A stretch of 64,000 bases of DNA from Crossaster papposus (taxonomy: Eukaryota > Echinodermata > Asteroidea > Velatida > Solasteridae). This document shows positions 11,099 to 26,000 of this stretch, in pieces. Position numbers and translations under genes: made by a program. The stretch spans positions 248,001 to 312,000 of the forward strand of contig JBAIAA010000436.1 in assembly GCA_037893245.1 (NCBI GenBank), written 5' to 3'. Positions within the stretch are counted from its first letter, which is position 1. Each line of letters begins with the position of its first letter. Under the pieces are notes generated by a model that searched no databases, was not told where the DNA came from, and was given only the letters and a program-made list of their open reading frames with translations.

Positions 11099-14000
11099 AT
11101 GGTGGTCTACCAGGGGTTGAGTCGAGCACAGCTCAGCTTCGATTATCTGCACACAAACTCGTGAGTTCACTGTTTGTATATGACCATTATATTGGGCGTG
11201 TGGAGGTTGGTTCGCTCCCTTGTCGGCTCATATTTGTGTCTCGATCGGGGCTCGCATCCGTCAATCTGCTTTAAAGTTGTGGCACTTCCACTCGGGCATA
11301 CCGGCAACGGATGATGACCTTGTGAAATCCTACTGCACGGGTAGTGTAACTGCCTTGTGTGGCGCCCATTTTGTGACCGGCATACACAGTCGCATATTAG
11401 ATCCCGTTTGGACTTGTGAACGTACGTGGGCGCAGTGCAGACGGCCGGATGTGTATCCTCCATGTATAGGCTCTAAAATGTATATCCTATGTGTAGACAT
11501 TCAGAGGCTCATATGAAGCGCTTAAGTTAAATTGTTCTCCATGCCGGACTGTATGCATGAAACATTGTATTCGGTTTATGTGTACATGTAATATTAATGT
11601 TGCTGCACTTTGATTTTTCGCCTCTGTAGTGCCTATTTCTGCAGCATTGCGCCAGGTTAGACTAGAGGACCAAAGAATAGGCCTACATGTTTCGTACATG
11701 GTGGTTCAAAAACAGTTGACCCAAGATTAAGGTGATTGTTCACCCACCTCCCAATTCCATAATTTGTGTTTACCTAGTGTTGATGAGTAGGGTGTTTGAA
11801 AATAATCCTGAAATTATAGGTCTAGCTTAGTTAAATCTCAAGATATGGCCCACTACAAATGACATACGTACAAAACTGGCTTGTCCAAGGGAGCTTGTTC
11901 GTATACGATCTGTAACGGGCAATATCTTGAGATTCAATCGAGCTTAGACCTAACATTTTTTTCAGGATTACAAATGTATCTCTAAACATACTCATCAACA
12001 CTAGACAACAAATTCTCTGGAATTGGTAAACAATCGCCTTAAATTTGGGTAAACTTTTCCAACCACTCTGTATATTGTATAAAATAGGCTACGTGTAAAA
12101 CTTTGTTGGATAACAAAGTCCTTGCTAAGTCTAAAATACCAAGCAATTTGTTTGTATTAGTTAAACATTTATTTCAAGTATTTCCAGATGTATTTATAAT
12201 ATACAAAATGTCCTGGCCTTCATAATTAAATAGTCGGCCAATGGGTCTACTTGTGCCAACACTTCCATAATTAATTTGTAGCACAGCAGGTTTTTACTTT
12301 AATGAAAATCTTTATAACATTCTCTCAAGTAACTGATTTATAGGTCACTGAGATCGACACACCTGGGACATTTTTTTATAAAGCTGCTTAGCACAATTTG
12401 CTTAGCATATAATCAGAACATTCTTCCTTAGCAAAAACCAGCTAAATATCATTTACAAACCATGCATCACTTGAAAATTTGGTTTGTAGCCTTGTTTTTG
12501 CCGAGCATAAAAAGCACATGGAGTTTTGGCTGGTAACCCGATTTAAATACCGAGCAAGACTTGTTTGTGTCAAGTAAACTAGTGCTTGGCAAACCCCATT
12601 AAATTGCCTCTGGTTGTTTAAGTTTAGTCGAGGCTCATTATGGCCCCAAAATATAGCCAACTAGGTAACATGCTGACATCTGACTTGTACAATCATTGCC
12701 ATAAGTGAGGGGTCAAAGCGTCACTGCTGGAATAATGTAACAGGCAAATTTAATCAGAAAAGCCACATTGAATGGCAAGTAAAATATTGAAATTTATACT
12801 TAAATACAATGTACATGTACTTTATTTGAGGAAATAAAACATTTAATTTTAGACCTTTAATTTTAGCTTGATTCAGGGAATAATTATTATGCGTACATGT
12901 ACATGTATCACTTTTCAGATGTACATGTACATGTATGTGTGCATTGTACATGTCCGTTGAACAATGTTCCCTAGCTAGTTCTAAGTACATACATATACAA
13001 GCAATTTTGTAACCGAGCCGTCTTTCAAAAATAGGCTATCGAAGATGCACAGATAGCCTATCACCTGATGTATTACCAGATGACCTGCATATCAGGTTTG
13101 ACCTTTTAAATTGTGGACCTGGACAAAGTCTAGAGATGATCTCCATGTTTAAACCACCCTCCTTGCTACAATATCATACCCATAATTTTAGACTGGCATT
13201 GTGGTCACTGGTGCACGTCTATGCGCCTCAGAGGACCGTGATTGACCAGAAGAGGGTTCCGCCTCGGGAAATAGGACCTCTTTCCCTTTTATCAACATGT
13301 GGGCCCCGGCTCTATAAGCATTCGTATACTGTACGCTTTGCCTCGTGCTCATTTCCCCTCGCTTGTAAGGTATAGTACATGTACAATGTATACATTGTAT
13401 ACATGTTTGCCTTTGCTGATTTTTTTGAAAATGGATGAGTTTAGGGATTCATATTTTATAGTAAATGTTGACCTGTTGATAGTATTGTATTCATAGATGC
13501 TGGGGAAAATGTTGTTCTTAAGTTATAGTCTGGTTCCTTGTCTTCTTTCAGCCGAAGTCTCTGAAGCTAAAACCTTCTGTCGAAATATTCGCGGAAAGAA
13601 AATTGTTTTTAAAGGTTGTACACATTATTTGATCTAATGATACCTTTATTTTGTAATATTTCTTCAGAACAACCCACGAGTTTCTCTTTGGTGCATTGGC
13701 AGAGCTACTCGACAATGCCAGGTGACTTTATATTCCTCTGGCAATAATTAGCGCCAACAAGACCACGAAGATTATTATTTAATGACAACTTAACATAAAT
13801 ATTGAAACGTATTTCTTGTGCATGTTTGTATCGATATAATTTATAAAATGGACAAGTTGTGCAAATTGGAGTTTCCAATAAAATTAACTTTTTGTTTTTG
13901 TTTATAAAGGGATGCAAGAGCAAGGCGAATGGATGTGTTTACTGGTAAGTTAGGATTGCTGATCTCTAAATGACTACATGTACAGTACATTGGTATACAT

Positions 14001-17000
14001 GGATGCAACTGTATACATTGTATATTAGTAATGGTGGAAATAGTGGTCCATTCCATTCCATTTCAATGCACTTTGATAATATCGTCAGAGGTTCCTAGTA
14101 CCTGTATACAGACAGATGGTTTTTCCTTTTATCCGATTTCTAGTTTGTCAAATCTAGGATGGCTATGTTCTAAAAAAAACTGGCACATCTAATGATAGAG
14201 GTTTGGGAAACAAATACATTTGTGGACGAACCCTTTATTTTAAAAGGGGTTGTATAAGGAAATAACAAATTAAACATTAAGCTGTTAATCAGATTATAAC
14301 AACAATAGTCTCATTTGTCACACATGTAATCATCTAAAGCTCGGAAGTTAACATAATTTGTATTGGCAAAGATATACATGTATTGAAAAAAATGGCGAGC
14401 CATACGACGCCCCATTCAACTTACGATAAAAAAAAAGTGGGATGAGGATGCTGCATCGAACGTCGCAAGACGTGTCTTCATGTACATTTTATTTATTTTA
14501 TTTATTGTAATCTTTAAAGAGTGTAGTCCTTTTCAGTTAACAAACTGCTTTCCAAAGGAGCCCTCTATAAACATGTATACGGTAAGGCCAATATGCACCA
14601 AATTGCCGTCAGTTTGGAAACAAAATGGGTCCTGCCAGACAAGTTTGAGTATTTGATTCATTTGTAGGATTTGATATTTGAAGAGTGTAACATTATTTTA
14701 CATGTAGATGTCTCGGGAGAGCAAGGGTTAATATTTTTTAAGAATGCTCCGACACAATTTTGGAAAAAAATGTTTTAGACCTTGTCGCTTGGTAAAGCTT
14801 TTAGTACATGTAATTGGGGGAATTATCAAGTGAATGACGAATAGCCCCAACATTTAATGATGTGGCTATTCATTCAACTTGACTTATAAAAATTCGGCTC
14901 TGAGGTTTAACATCGGGGTTTTTTGTCACCTAATTTACGGTCTTCCTGTAAAGTACAGGCCTACGAGGAATTCTTGCATTAGTATAGCGCCTGAAGAGCG
15001 TTTGTCATCTGAAAAAGTCGCATTTTTATATAAAGCACATTATTTTCTCATCAAGTACATTCCAAGTGGATTTGGTTAAACATTTCGAGGTACAAGTATT
15101 TAAAATTATTTCATTTTAATATAATGAATTGAATAAAACGGATTCACGAGCGTCTTGTGTTCTTATTTGTTGTCGATAATGAGTATATGTACTTACATGT
15201 GTTGGGTGTTTGCAGTACGTGTACGTGTATATACATGTACAGTACTGTACATTTTCCTCTTGAAATGTGGGCTGGGGCTCTTTTGGTGTCCCTTTCGAGA
15301 GGGAACTTTGTAGGGCCCATTATTTGGCCTGTAGCCTACGCATGTACATACATTTGGAATGGCGCCCCTTTTGTACAACCAATCGCGGTTTTTGAGGAAG
15401 TTAATTAGAAACGATATTTTGCAAGTATGTTTGAATGTACATGTACATGTAGGTTGGACTGCCACATCCAGCATGAGGCTTCGTTGTTTTCGGAAGGCTA
15501 TAGAACGCGGTGTACAACATGTCAAGACGTCATGAGACATTGTTCACGTAGCCAGAATCAGTTTGATTGTTCATTTACAAGAAAGAGCTTCCTCTTCAAA
15601 GCGATTATGAGGAGACTGTCACGGCACCTGATGTGGCTGCTGACCAATTCTCTTACCTGGACATTGGAAGTGTATGACTTGTATGGATCCCGAGTAGTCT
15701 GTCGCAGTGCAAAAGCGTCAATGCTTTTCAATCTTGGCGTTAATTTTCTAGGATTCGGCTGCATACCGGAACGCCGATATCACCAAAGAGTTTAGAAGGT
15801 GGCGGAGAGAAGATGTCTCTGTATCATCAATGCCCCTTTTAGTCGAGTTGGGACAGGTTTGGCTTTTACTATTCGTGTTGTCGTAGGCGAACCCCAAGTT
15901 GTTGACTGTTCGACCAGATACTGTCGGAGGGGGCCCCCAGCTTTGCAAGGCTTTTGCCACGATGCTTTCTAAGATTATGTTGTACAGCATAATAATAGAT
16001 AGTTTGCACTCTTGCCTGTCTTATACAAAGGTATGGACGCATTCCCTGAAGTCGTCACCTGTGTAACCCACTCTCAATGCTGCATAATGTTTCAGTTCAG
16101 ATGACAGTGGCGGGGTGGATGTTATTACCTTTGGGGCTTCCCATACCTGCAGCTCATTTTAATTGACTAGTTGTCTACATATACTTCTCTCTCAGGACCC
16201 CGAGGTTAAATATCCTCCCTGTTGTATACCTTCCCGTTCGAAAGGCGGATTGCGCCTCGGAGAGGATGACCTCCGCTGGTGGTTACAGGCGTCTTAAAGT
16301 AGAAAATTGCTCGGATGACTTATCTAGATGAATCTAGAAAAAGCTAAGGCCAATGTGACACCAAGAGCTTCGCTTATCTGACGTCATGCTGGTACGAGGA
16401 GCCCCCACCAAGACCTTACGAAAATCCGCGCAAACCCTGGTCTTCTCTGCAGCCGAATACTGTGCCTCGGCCTGGAGCAGAAGCCCACACGTGAGAAAGG
16501 TTGATGTTGCTATCAACAACGCCCTCCGTTTTATAGCTGGTTGCTTGAAGCCAACCCCTGTGTTCCACCTCCCAGTCCTAGCAGGAATCGCCCCGGCCGG
16601 CCTCCGATGGGAGGCTGCTACCCTGGCAAGGAAAGCCTAGAAACACGACAACGATAGTGGCGCCATCCTTGCAACAGGGCGGTACAAGATATGCTTTGTT
16701 CTATCTTTGAGGACCTGTCTAGAAGCGCATGGCTTGGAAGCATGTGTATGAGACCGCCGGCCCCACCCGTACCCACCACTACATCTGGTAGTCGGGAGGT
16801 TGCGTCGTAGGAGATCTACCACGCCGGCAATGAAACTTGCTGAATTGTATACGTACGCGGGGTCGGCCGCTTCAAATCATCGTTGAAGACGTGGGGCCTG
16901 GCAGGCAGCGCCGCATGCGTGTGTGGCGAACCTGAGCAGACTACCGAACATTATCACCACATGCCCCTATACAGACCACCTTCGAAGCCGGGCCTATTCG

Positions 17001-20000
17001 ACGTATGATCAAAGACGAGGGCATGGCTGCACGACACTGAGCTGGCCATCTGATGATACACGAAAGAAGAAGCTAGTTCTGTAATTGTTACACTTCGGCA
17101 GGTCCCGATGATCTTCAGCAAAGATACAACCGCAAGCCAGGAGTTCTGCTGGAATTTTAGCCTCTTCAATGCTGTTGTGGTTTTCTTCGCCTTCCACCGC
17201 TGTGAGCCATGCACAGGTTGGAAATATGCCTGGGCCAACACGTATACATGTACATTGGGTTTTCAGTCCCTACTTAATTCCGTGGGTTTTCCTAGGAATT
17301 TCCTTCTGCGATTTTTCTTTCGCCTCTAAAACCCTAATTTCTTTACATTGTCTTCTCGTTATTGGGACCTATGGAAGATCAGATTGGTGGATTCCTAAGG
17401 AAGATCAGGGTATTCCACTAAAATACCCAGGTAAAATAAGATGCACGTGTAATGTAAATAAACAAACCGACCCTCGTCTGCATTGGGTGGGAGGTCTGCT
17501 TGAATGTTATCAATGCGTAGGAATTGCCAAGTTTTGGATTCTACAATGCTGCTCCCACTTTGCTTTCCAGGATTTGGGGGCCCTTCTTCCCTCATCCTCG
17601 TTTGTTGTAAGATCTTTCAACTTTTCCAAGTCTCCTTGTTCCGCATTTTCCCGGTAGTTTTACAACTCGGCGCAGAACTTTCACCAACTAGTTTCTCCGA
17701 GTTTAGGGTGCCAGAGATATTTGAATTCTTGATTTACACATGTTGTTACCAATGGTTCTTCTTAAAAATCGCATCAATACTACATGTATTCAACATTTTT
17801 CATCTTTATAGAAAAGAATCAAACACTTCGTGGAGGTTACATGCTTTGCTTCCTCGACGATGGCACAGGAATGGATCCAGGTAGTGTACGGTACCATTTT
17901 TGTCTGACTATTTCTGTACGTATAGTATAGTATAGTATAGTATAGTACGCCTGTCCGCATACGCATTGTCATTTTGGGTAAAGTTTTTGAAAAAAAACTG
18001 GTCTTATGCATACTTAAAGCCTGATTCCAATCAAACTTGGGTCATGGATGGAATATTGTAACCTTCATGGTTGTGTTAAAGGTCAGGTATACTGAAGTCA
18101 AAGGCCGTTTGAGGTCAAGTTCTAAAATAAGCTTGAATTGGAAGTCTAATTGGAATAAAACTTGGGTCATGCAGCAATATTGCAACCTTTATATGATGGT
18201 CAAGTACTGAGGTCATTTGAAGTGGTGTTGTGAAAGGCTACAATTGTAAAATTGGTTACTCATTTGAAAAATTAAAGTTCAACTGCAATCAAACTTGGGT
18301 CATAGATGCAATATGGAAACTTGCATGTGATGGTGATATTAAAGGTAACATACTGAGGTCGAGGGTCATTTGAGGTCAAGTTGTAAACAAAGGTAATCGC
18401 AAAAGTAGGCAAGACTCGTGGTTCGAGAACCATCCTTGTTATTTGTAAAATATATGTATTTTTTGGTGGGCCTTTGAGCTAAAAGTGCTTTCAGACATGA
18501 CAGTTTGAACAATGTCAATGTTTTAAAATTGGACGAGTAAGCGATGCTAGTGGATGAATATACCTAGTGTTAGCCTTGAGTGCAAGGCTGTGCTGTATCT
18601 GCAACGTATTTACATGTGATCAGTGTGTGCTGCATTGTCATAAGGTACATTTTACTGGGTACTTTTCTTTACTTGCCACCGGCCCCTGTCTAATCACTGG
18701 CAGTTTCATTCACTGCCTTGAAGTTTTAGTATTTTCGGGTTTTATGTTTTTCTTTACTATGCTTCGCAAATCTAAGGCGAAGGGGGAAGAGGGGGGGGGG
18801 GGGGGGGGGGTGTGAGTGCGTTTGCAAATTATTACTATTAGTTTGTGTATCATAATGAAAACTTGCGGTCAACCAAAACAATGCACGCACGCTTCAACAC
18901 GGGAAATGACCCAAAAATGCAGCTTCATTTTTTACAAAACCTAACGTATCTTTAAACCTAAATGAGCTGTAAATTTGGGGTGAACGGTTTCCCAAAATAG
19001 ACTTAGGCTTTTTGTTAATATAACTCTCGATATCATGCCACCTTCAGGGGTCCCGCCAAATGTTAGGGGAATGTGTTTCAAGCCACGTTTTCAATGTGAC
19101 GCGATGCCATTTCGCCCTTTTGAGAACACTATTTTACGTTCAGCGGGTCGTAGGCCTATATCAATAACCGCTTGTATACAAGTTGTATCAGCACTTTAGT
19201 CAAAGCTGCTTTAATGATGTGCGTTGCTTTTGAACACTCGTAACTGAATAACACATTACGATGCGGATAAATCCTGTTTTCTGTTGTAGCCGAGGTTGCC
19301 ACGGTAATCCAGTTTGGAAAGTCAACAAAGAGAATGATGGAATCCAACATGATAGGACAATATGGAAATGGGTTGAAATCGTAAGTATATAAGCCTATAT
19401 AGTTGATGATCTTTCACGTAATCACATACATTGCCCGTAAATGTTAGGTTCTGTTTTCATGTCGGTTTATTTAGGGCCTAATGGCCAAAGTGAAACAGTA
19501 AACTCAAATACCATGCTTAAATACAATTTTTATATCGGACTTTAAAAAAAGAAATGCTCTCCAACAAAAAATTACGCTATGAACAGGCGCGTTTACCACA
19601 GCTTCCAATTTGTCTTAAATCCAGAGGTGCAATGCGTATCGGTAAAGACTTCGTACTCTTCACCAAACAAGGAGCAACCATGAGCTGTCTCTTCTTGTCC
19701 CGCACTTTCCACGAAGAAGAAAAGATTGAGGAGGTCATTGTTCCCATGCCGTCATTCGAAAAGAACACGAGGCACCCATTTGGTCAGAGCTCAGAAGAGA
19801 AACAAAGGGTATGCTGGCAGTAATGGTAGATTATTGACGTTAAACAAATAGATTTAGCTAAATTTATACGTTGGCATAATTTTATCGAGAAATGAATAAT
19901 TTTGTAACAAGTTTTAGTAACAACATTACGTCTAGAACGTGGTTTGCATTTGATAAGTGGGTTTGTGGGTTTTAGTTTTATTTTTTTAACTTTTAAACAT

Positions 20001-23000
20001 AACTAAAATACATTCATAATATGCTCTGTGATGGTTAAATCAGTGCACAATTTTGTTTGTTTGAGATAAGTACAAACCGTCATTTTGTGCTGGCTTGCAT
20101 TACATCAAAGTTCCATTTTCCCTTCTCCACAGCACAAAATAGAAATGGATTTGATTTATAAATACTCGCCATTCAAAACCGAGGAAGAATTTTTCGCCCA
20201 GTTTGATCGGATAGAGGGCGACTCAGGTACGGTTTCATAACATTTTTACCTAAAATGTATTTTTACCTAAAAATGTATTAATCTTGAAGCTTCTGTACAT
20301 TTAGTTTTATTAAAAGTAACAGCTTTAATATCAAAGAGATCAGTTACTACGTTTTGACTAAGCACAATTTCAACCTTTCATAAAACACTTTCAGTTTTTA
20401 CCAGTAATGCCTTTTCTTTTTTCAAAATAGACACCTGCAGTGATTTAAATACTTGGGTATCAGTAAAATCATCAAGAAAAAAGTCGAAAATATAGGCTAA
20501 AGCAATTTTTTTATTCAATAATTAACACGAATTCCAAACTACCCTTTTTTTGTTAAGGAACGCTGGTAATCATTTACCATATGAAACTCATGGATAACGG
20601 CGACTCTGAGTTAGACATAGGTACAGATGCCAGTGATATTCTATTGGCGGGAACAGTGTCTACCGCAGGAGTGCTAGACGATAGGTAACTTGTACATGTA
20701 CAGTATGTATGATATTCAGCCAGGGACGGACTGGGACGGACTGGGACGTTCAGACGCACCGGCGCGGCCCACACCGGGCCCATGGGTTCTAGTCTCCATA
20801 GGGTATCGAATTTAGAAACGCACACCCGCCTGCAGCCACCACCCTTGTTACCTCCATGCTTGTACACACGCGCACAGACAACTTGCACCCACATCGGATG
20901 TCGTTTGGGAAAGAAACAAAATCGCCGTCCCAATGTGCACAGATACAGAGGGCCAGGGCGGGCCGGCCAATGCACGGCCGTGGACCGCATTGCACGTACA
21001 TTTACGGATGAGCCGGCTCCCTTTGAGATTAAGTGTACCGGCCCATGTTTTAGAGAAACTGGTTTGGGGTTAGAACTGCACGCATTAATACGATTTTACC
21101 AGAACGAAACCTTGGACACCACACTATCACATTGTTGGTATTTTGTCCTCTCGTGAGCGAGGAAATGTGACGGTTGGCCTAATGTGCCAAACAGACTACA
21201 CATTTTAATTTAGAGAGACTTGTTTACTTCATTTCCTTGGATCGTAATGATCACTCATTGTATACATACATTTGTCAACGGCGCAAACCTTTACTAAACT
21301 TCAAGTATACATGCATGCATTAGTATTTAACGATGCGAGACACAAAGGCTGACGTATTTCCGTGACTGTTATTATAAATTTCCAGTCTGGTCCCGGAGCG
21401 GCAATCCTTCCGAGCATATACCTCCATCCTCTACGCTGAACCTAAGATGAAAATCTACATCCAAGGTCACAAGGTACACACCAGACGTCTTGCCTACATA
21501 CTGTATAAACCAAAGTAAGTCAATTGGAAGTTCGATCATGATAGATTTAAGTTTGTTGGTATGGTTTAGCTTTGTGCATATCATCTTGTATTTTTATATT
21601 TATGTACTTTAGTAATGGTTGAAAAACGTGGCTGGACTTTTGGTGCAGTTTAAAATATACAATGGTACGTCTGAAGCGTAATAGCTCAAATTTACATCAC
21701 CCAACGCAAAAATTTCATCTTATGAAACGCGAAGCATTGGTACAAAAAGAAGCCAAAGTTAGAACGAGTGTAGGTCTGCCGTCTATGAATTTAAACAAGT
21801 GTATGCTGTCGAATAAAAGTAAACAGCCAGGGCACATTTTTTGTAGTCCATTCTTCCTTCCTGTTACAATTTTAAATGATGGTGGCATTGGAATATAATG
21901 TTGCACTTTTGTAAACTATAAAGGTAATATTCTGCACGAGGTTTCATTGCAACAATTACATGTAGGTGTATACTTTCAGCGTTGTATCTGACATGTGTTA
22001 TCTGACGTATAGAATAGCTATGCAACAGCTCAATACGTTTTACCTTTAACGTGAACTATTGTACATACTATTGCCGTTATGGATTCCTTCTTAAATTTTG
22101 TATACTAATTTGATTTGTAGATAGTTTATAATCGAGGACAGTTTAAGAGAGAATTTTTAGTTATGTTTCAAACAACTGATGATGTGCGTAATGACCAAAA
22201 TTTGCCCAAGTTATATATTATTTGCCCAAATTATAAAAAGCAAACAAAAATATTGTTTTTGTCGAATGCTAAAACAAAGTTATTGCAGCGAAATGTATGC
22301 GGACTCATTTTCGTATACCACTTGGTTATCTACAATTAGGCTGTATAAATACACGTCCACGCGCTTCAAGACAAGGTCAGAACTAAAGACGTCTGATGCA
22401 GTTCATCAGTCCAAAGTTGGTGAGTTCCAAAATTGATTTCATCCGTTATTCGTAGCGTGTTTAGTGACAGTGTTCACATCTTATCATTATTCCATTTTCT
22501 GATCTTGTAGGTGTAGTTGTGCGATGGTTAATGCTTTTTTAAAACTACATGTACATTGTGTAGTGTGTTCGTATTTTAATTGAAACCGAATTGTTTTTTA
22601 ACGTTTGTAGCCAACGAGAAAGCCAGAGAAGCCGAGAGTAAAGCTCGAGATCTGGAAAAGAAACAAGGGCAAGGGGGTCCAATAGACAAACGGGTTAGTA
22701 TACAGATAATAAAATATCAACCACATGTTGCTAAAACATTTTACCTGTTAACTATTATAACATTTATTATGCGTAACATAATGAAAGAAGATTGTGGTAT
22801 TTTGAATTTATAAAAGTCTGAAATTGTTTGTTTGCAGGCCCAGACGAGGCAAGCTCAAACGGAAGCCTTTGAACTCAGGCAACGTGCCAATATCATGAAT
22901 AAAATAGCAGAAAAGCAACAGAAGTCGCTGAAAGAGCCCAAGACGATCAACTTTCATTTTGGTATCAACCTTAGCAGTCGACGATATGATGGTGTCTTTA

Positions 23001-26000
23001 TTTACAATTGCGGCAGACTGATAAAAATGTACGAAAGAGTTGGACCGCAAATAGATGGTGGAGTGTAAGTTCAATATGAATGTTTTAGTTTTTACCTTTA
23101 CGATAAACGTAACGTTATATTTTCATTCTAGCATGTAATTTGTAAAGGTAAACGGATACATGATTTTTAAGCAGTACTCCATGCTTGTTAAAATGTTATG
23201 GTTGTGGTAATTTAAGTATTCGTGGTTTAGTGAACATTTCGTGCGGTTCCCACTTTTTTAACGTCTTAATGCTGAACTCGTGTAGCTGGTAAAACATTGA
23301 TGTGAATGTTGGCTTTGACTCGTGTAATTCTTTTTGGTAAAACCATTATGTATCAAGAGAACAAACTAGTAATGAAGCACCTCTTGTGTTATTACATGTA
23401 CAGTAGGTATTTTTTATTTACCAAAATAGGCAATGCAGTGGAGTTGTTGGGTTTGTAGATGTGCCATACCTAGTGCTAGAACCTACACACAACAAGCAAG
23501 ACTTCGCTGATGCCAAAGAATATCGACATCTATTGAAGGCAATGGGAGAACACATGGTCCAGTATTGGAAGGACGTCAACATTGGTTTGTATTGAATATT
23601 CTTCCCAATAAGAGAAACGACTTGTAATGTTAAGGTTAATGGTAAACATGACATGCAGCACCAACAGTATTCCATGTGTCAAGTAGGTTTTACCGGTAAA
23701 TGCCTCATTTTCTTTTTCACTGGTTCATTTAAGAACAATTCCTACAAACTTAACTTGTCTAATATATTTGTGTTAAGGGTTAGGACATCGTTATTTAATT
23801 GGAACTACATTGTTAATGCAATAGGACAAAACAATTGTATAGGTATTTTTAAAATTATTAAAATGTCATTTATCTGATGACGTTATATTGACAACCATAA
23901 AACTGTTTTAACTTTTCATGTCGATAGCATCAGTAGGTGTAACAAGGTTTTGGGAGAACTTTGGCTACATCAGTCACAATTGGAAGGACTCGCCATCAGA
24001 AGACCCCAAATTTGTCAGGAAGAGGGCGATGCAAATGCCGGTGTTGGTGCAGTGTGGTGAGTCACCGGGGACAGATCCATGTGTTTGGGGGAGGCGGGAA
24101 CTTGTCGGGAAAGTCGTGTGGGCAACTGGGCATAACGAATCCAAAGACTTTTGTGAAATCTACCTTGTGAATATTTTGAGAGATTAAACTGGAATGCATA
24201 CATGATACACTGGATTTGTAACTTTGCATTTACTTAAGTATATTGTATTTATTTGTAAACAAATATCGAGTGAATTAGCTAAAGTGTCCCAGATATTGAT
24301 GAGTGAATTCCATCTTGAGATACATGTTTGTGTATTCACTCTCACAATCGTACAGATTTCCTTGTCAAAGTGTGCAACTTAAGCCTCGACTAAATATCTT
24401 AGATGAGTGAGTTTTAAGATGGGCCCAAATATTGATGTTATTCCTTCCCAGAGGACTTTAGTTTGGTAAAACTAAGGTATTATCAGGCAATATCAGAGAA
24501 TTGTTTACTATATGGAAATTAATACATGTACATTGTACTTGTGATATTAATATTTAGGCCTAGGCTATCATGAAAATGCTTCATTTATTTAGATACATGT
24601 AGTTTGATACAACCCATACAGTTTGTTGTACTATTTATTTACGTTTGTTATCTTTGGTATCACATGATCTTTCCTAAAGTAATTGCGCTGTTTACATGTA
24701 TTTTCTTTTTCTAAGATGCTTGCCTGAAGTGGAGAATTCTACCGTTTTCCGGCAGTAATATCAACCGTGTGTTTGCCGATGACTGGCAGTGTAGTATGAA
24801 CACCGACACCACACACAACAGGTCGAATAGCCGTTCATTATTAACACTTGCTTGATACATATTTTGTATGGGGGCAGTTCGAGAAATAAAAACAATGAAA
24901 TATATTGACACATTCGTAAATTATGCCATTTGAAATGGGTAGTGTGACTTGCGTTCAGAGGGTCAGGAGTTCGAACCCTGTTTGTCATATTATGCATGCT
25001 GTGTCTTGGGTAAGCCAGTTCACAACGTGCCCTTTCAAAGCACGTGCATTACATATACATTGGATTTACATGCCATGCCAAGACGAAGGACATATTCTTC
25101 CTTATTATAAAGCTGGACTCGCGGAGACATTGGCCTTGAATAGACGTTACTTAGTTTTAGACGGACTTGAGTTAATTTACTGATTATTCCAAAGTCCCTG
25201 TATCAGTTTTACATTACAAGTTTTCAATGTCGCAGGATATCGTACAATAACTTCCTACACCACAAATGAACGGTTCGTACATGTACCATTCAATCAATTA
25301 GCAATAACAACCCAGAAGATTTCGTAAGAATAAAGATGAAGTTCATATAATTTAAATAAACAATTAAAGATTTATCAAAAATACAAAGATAAAAGCTTTC
25401 ATGTGAGCGGTTGACAGTGGCCATGATTTGTGAAAGGTCCGTCAATTGTTGATTCGCCATAGGTGCTCAAGTGCGGAACAGAAGGTCATAATCGCAACAG
25501 CTGTGTTTAAGAAAGAGGTCAAGACGGCTGAGGAACAGAAGAAAGAGATTCTAGAGGTTGGATTTGATTGTTCAATCTTGTGTTGTTTTGTTGTGATAGC
25601 TACCCAACTACATGTACACGTTCAACGTGCTGGTTTAATTTAGTCATTTAAAAAAAAATTGATTTAAATAAGAATATCTCTTTAAAACTGGTTGGTTTTA
25701 TGGACATTGGTTTTCGAAGTGCAACTTGATTAAACCTTTTAGGTAAAACATTTGGTACCGTGGGGTTTGATTGGTTTCAAGTAGGTATAACCTTATAGAG
25801 ATTACACAGATTAATGTTTGAAGCGTAAAAACGATATATATATTTATGTATAAGGAACGGTATGAGATGAGATGTTCCATTGTTAATTTTTGTTTTTGTT
25901 CCACTCGCCAGGATATCAAGAAGAAACAGGAGAAGCTGGGTAAAATCGAGGTGAGAGAAATATATGATGACAATTTGAACAGGAATGGCGGTTATGGTTC

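Larger units (their letters stand above)
11161..13667 (+). other. MORC2 intron 1 with MITEs
   Basis: Donor GTGAGT at 11161. The intron holds a TTAA-flanked inverted-repeat element (11731-12038) and a degenerate copy of the GGGGCCAATTTCAT family (about 12372-12612). No exon is recognised. Confidence 0.6.
13945..17811 (+). other. MORC2 intron 3 (3.9 kb) carrying LINE and SINE remnants
   Basis: Donor GTAAGT at 13945 and acceptor TTTATAG at 17805-17811. The left part (13945 to about 15400) has no recognisable element beyond TACATGTA words. The right part contains a LINE reverse-transcriptase fragment and a SINE tail, annotated separately. Confidence 0.6.

Noticed and set aside
16386-16640. Host gene exon
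   Set aside because: The sequence matches the post-RT part of LINE ORFs, and neighbouring frames carry stops, so it is a transposon relic.
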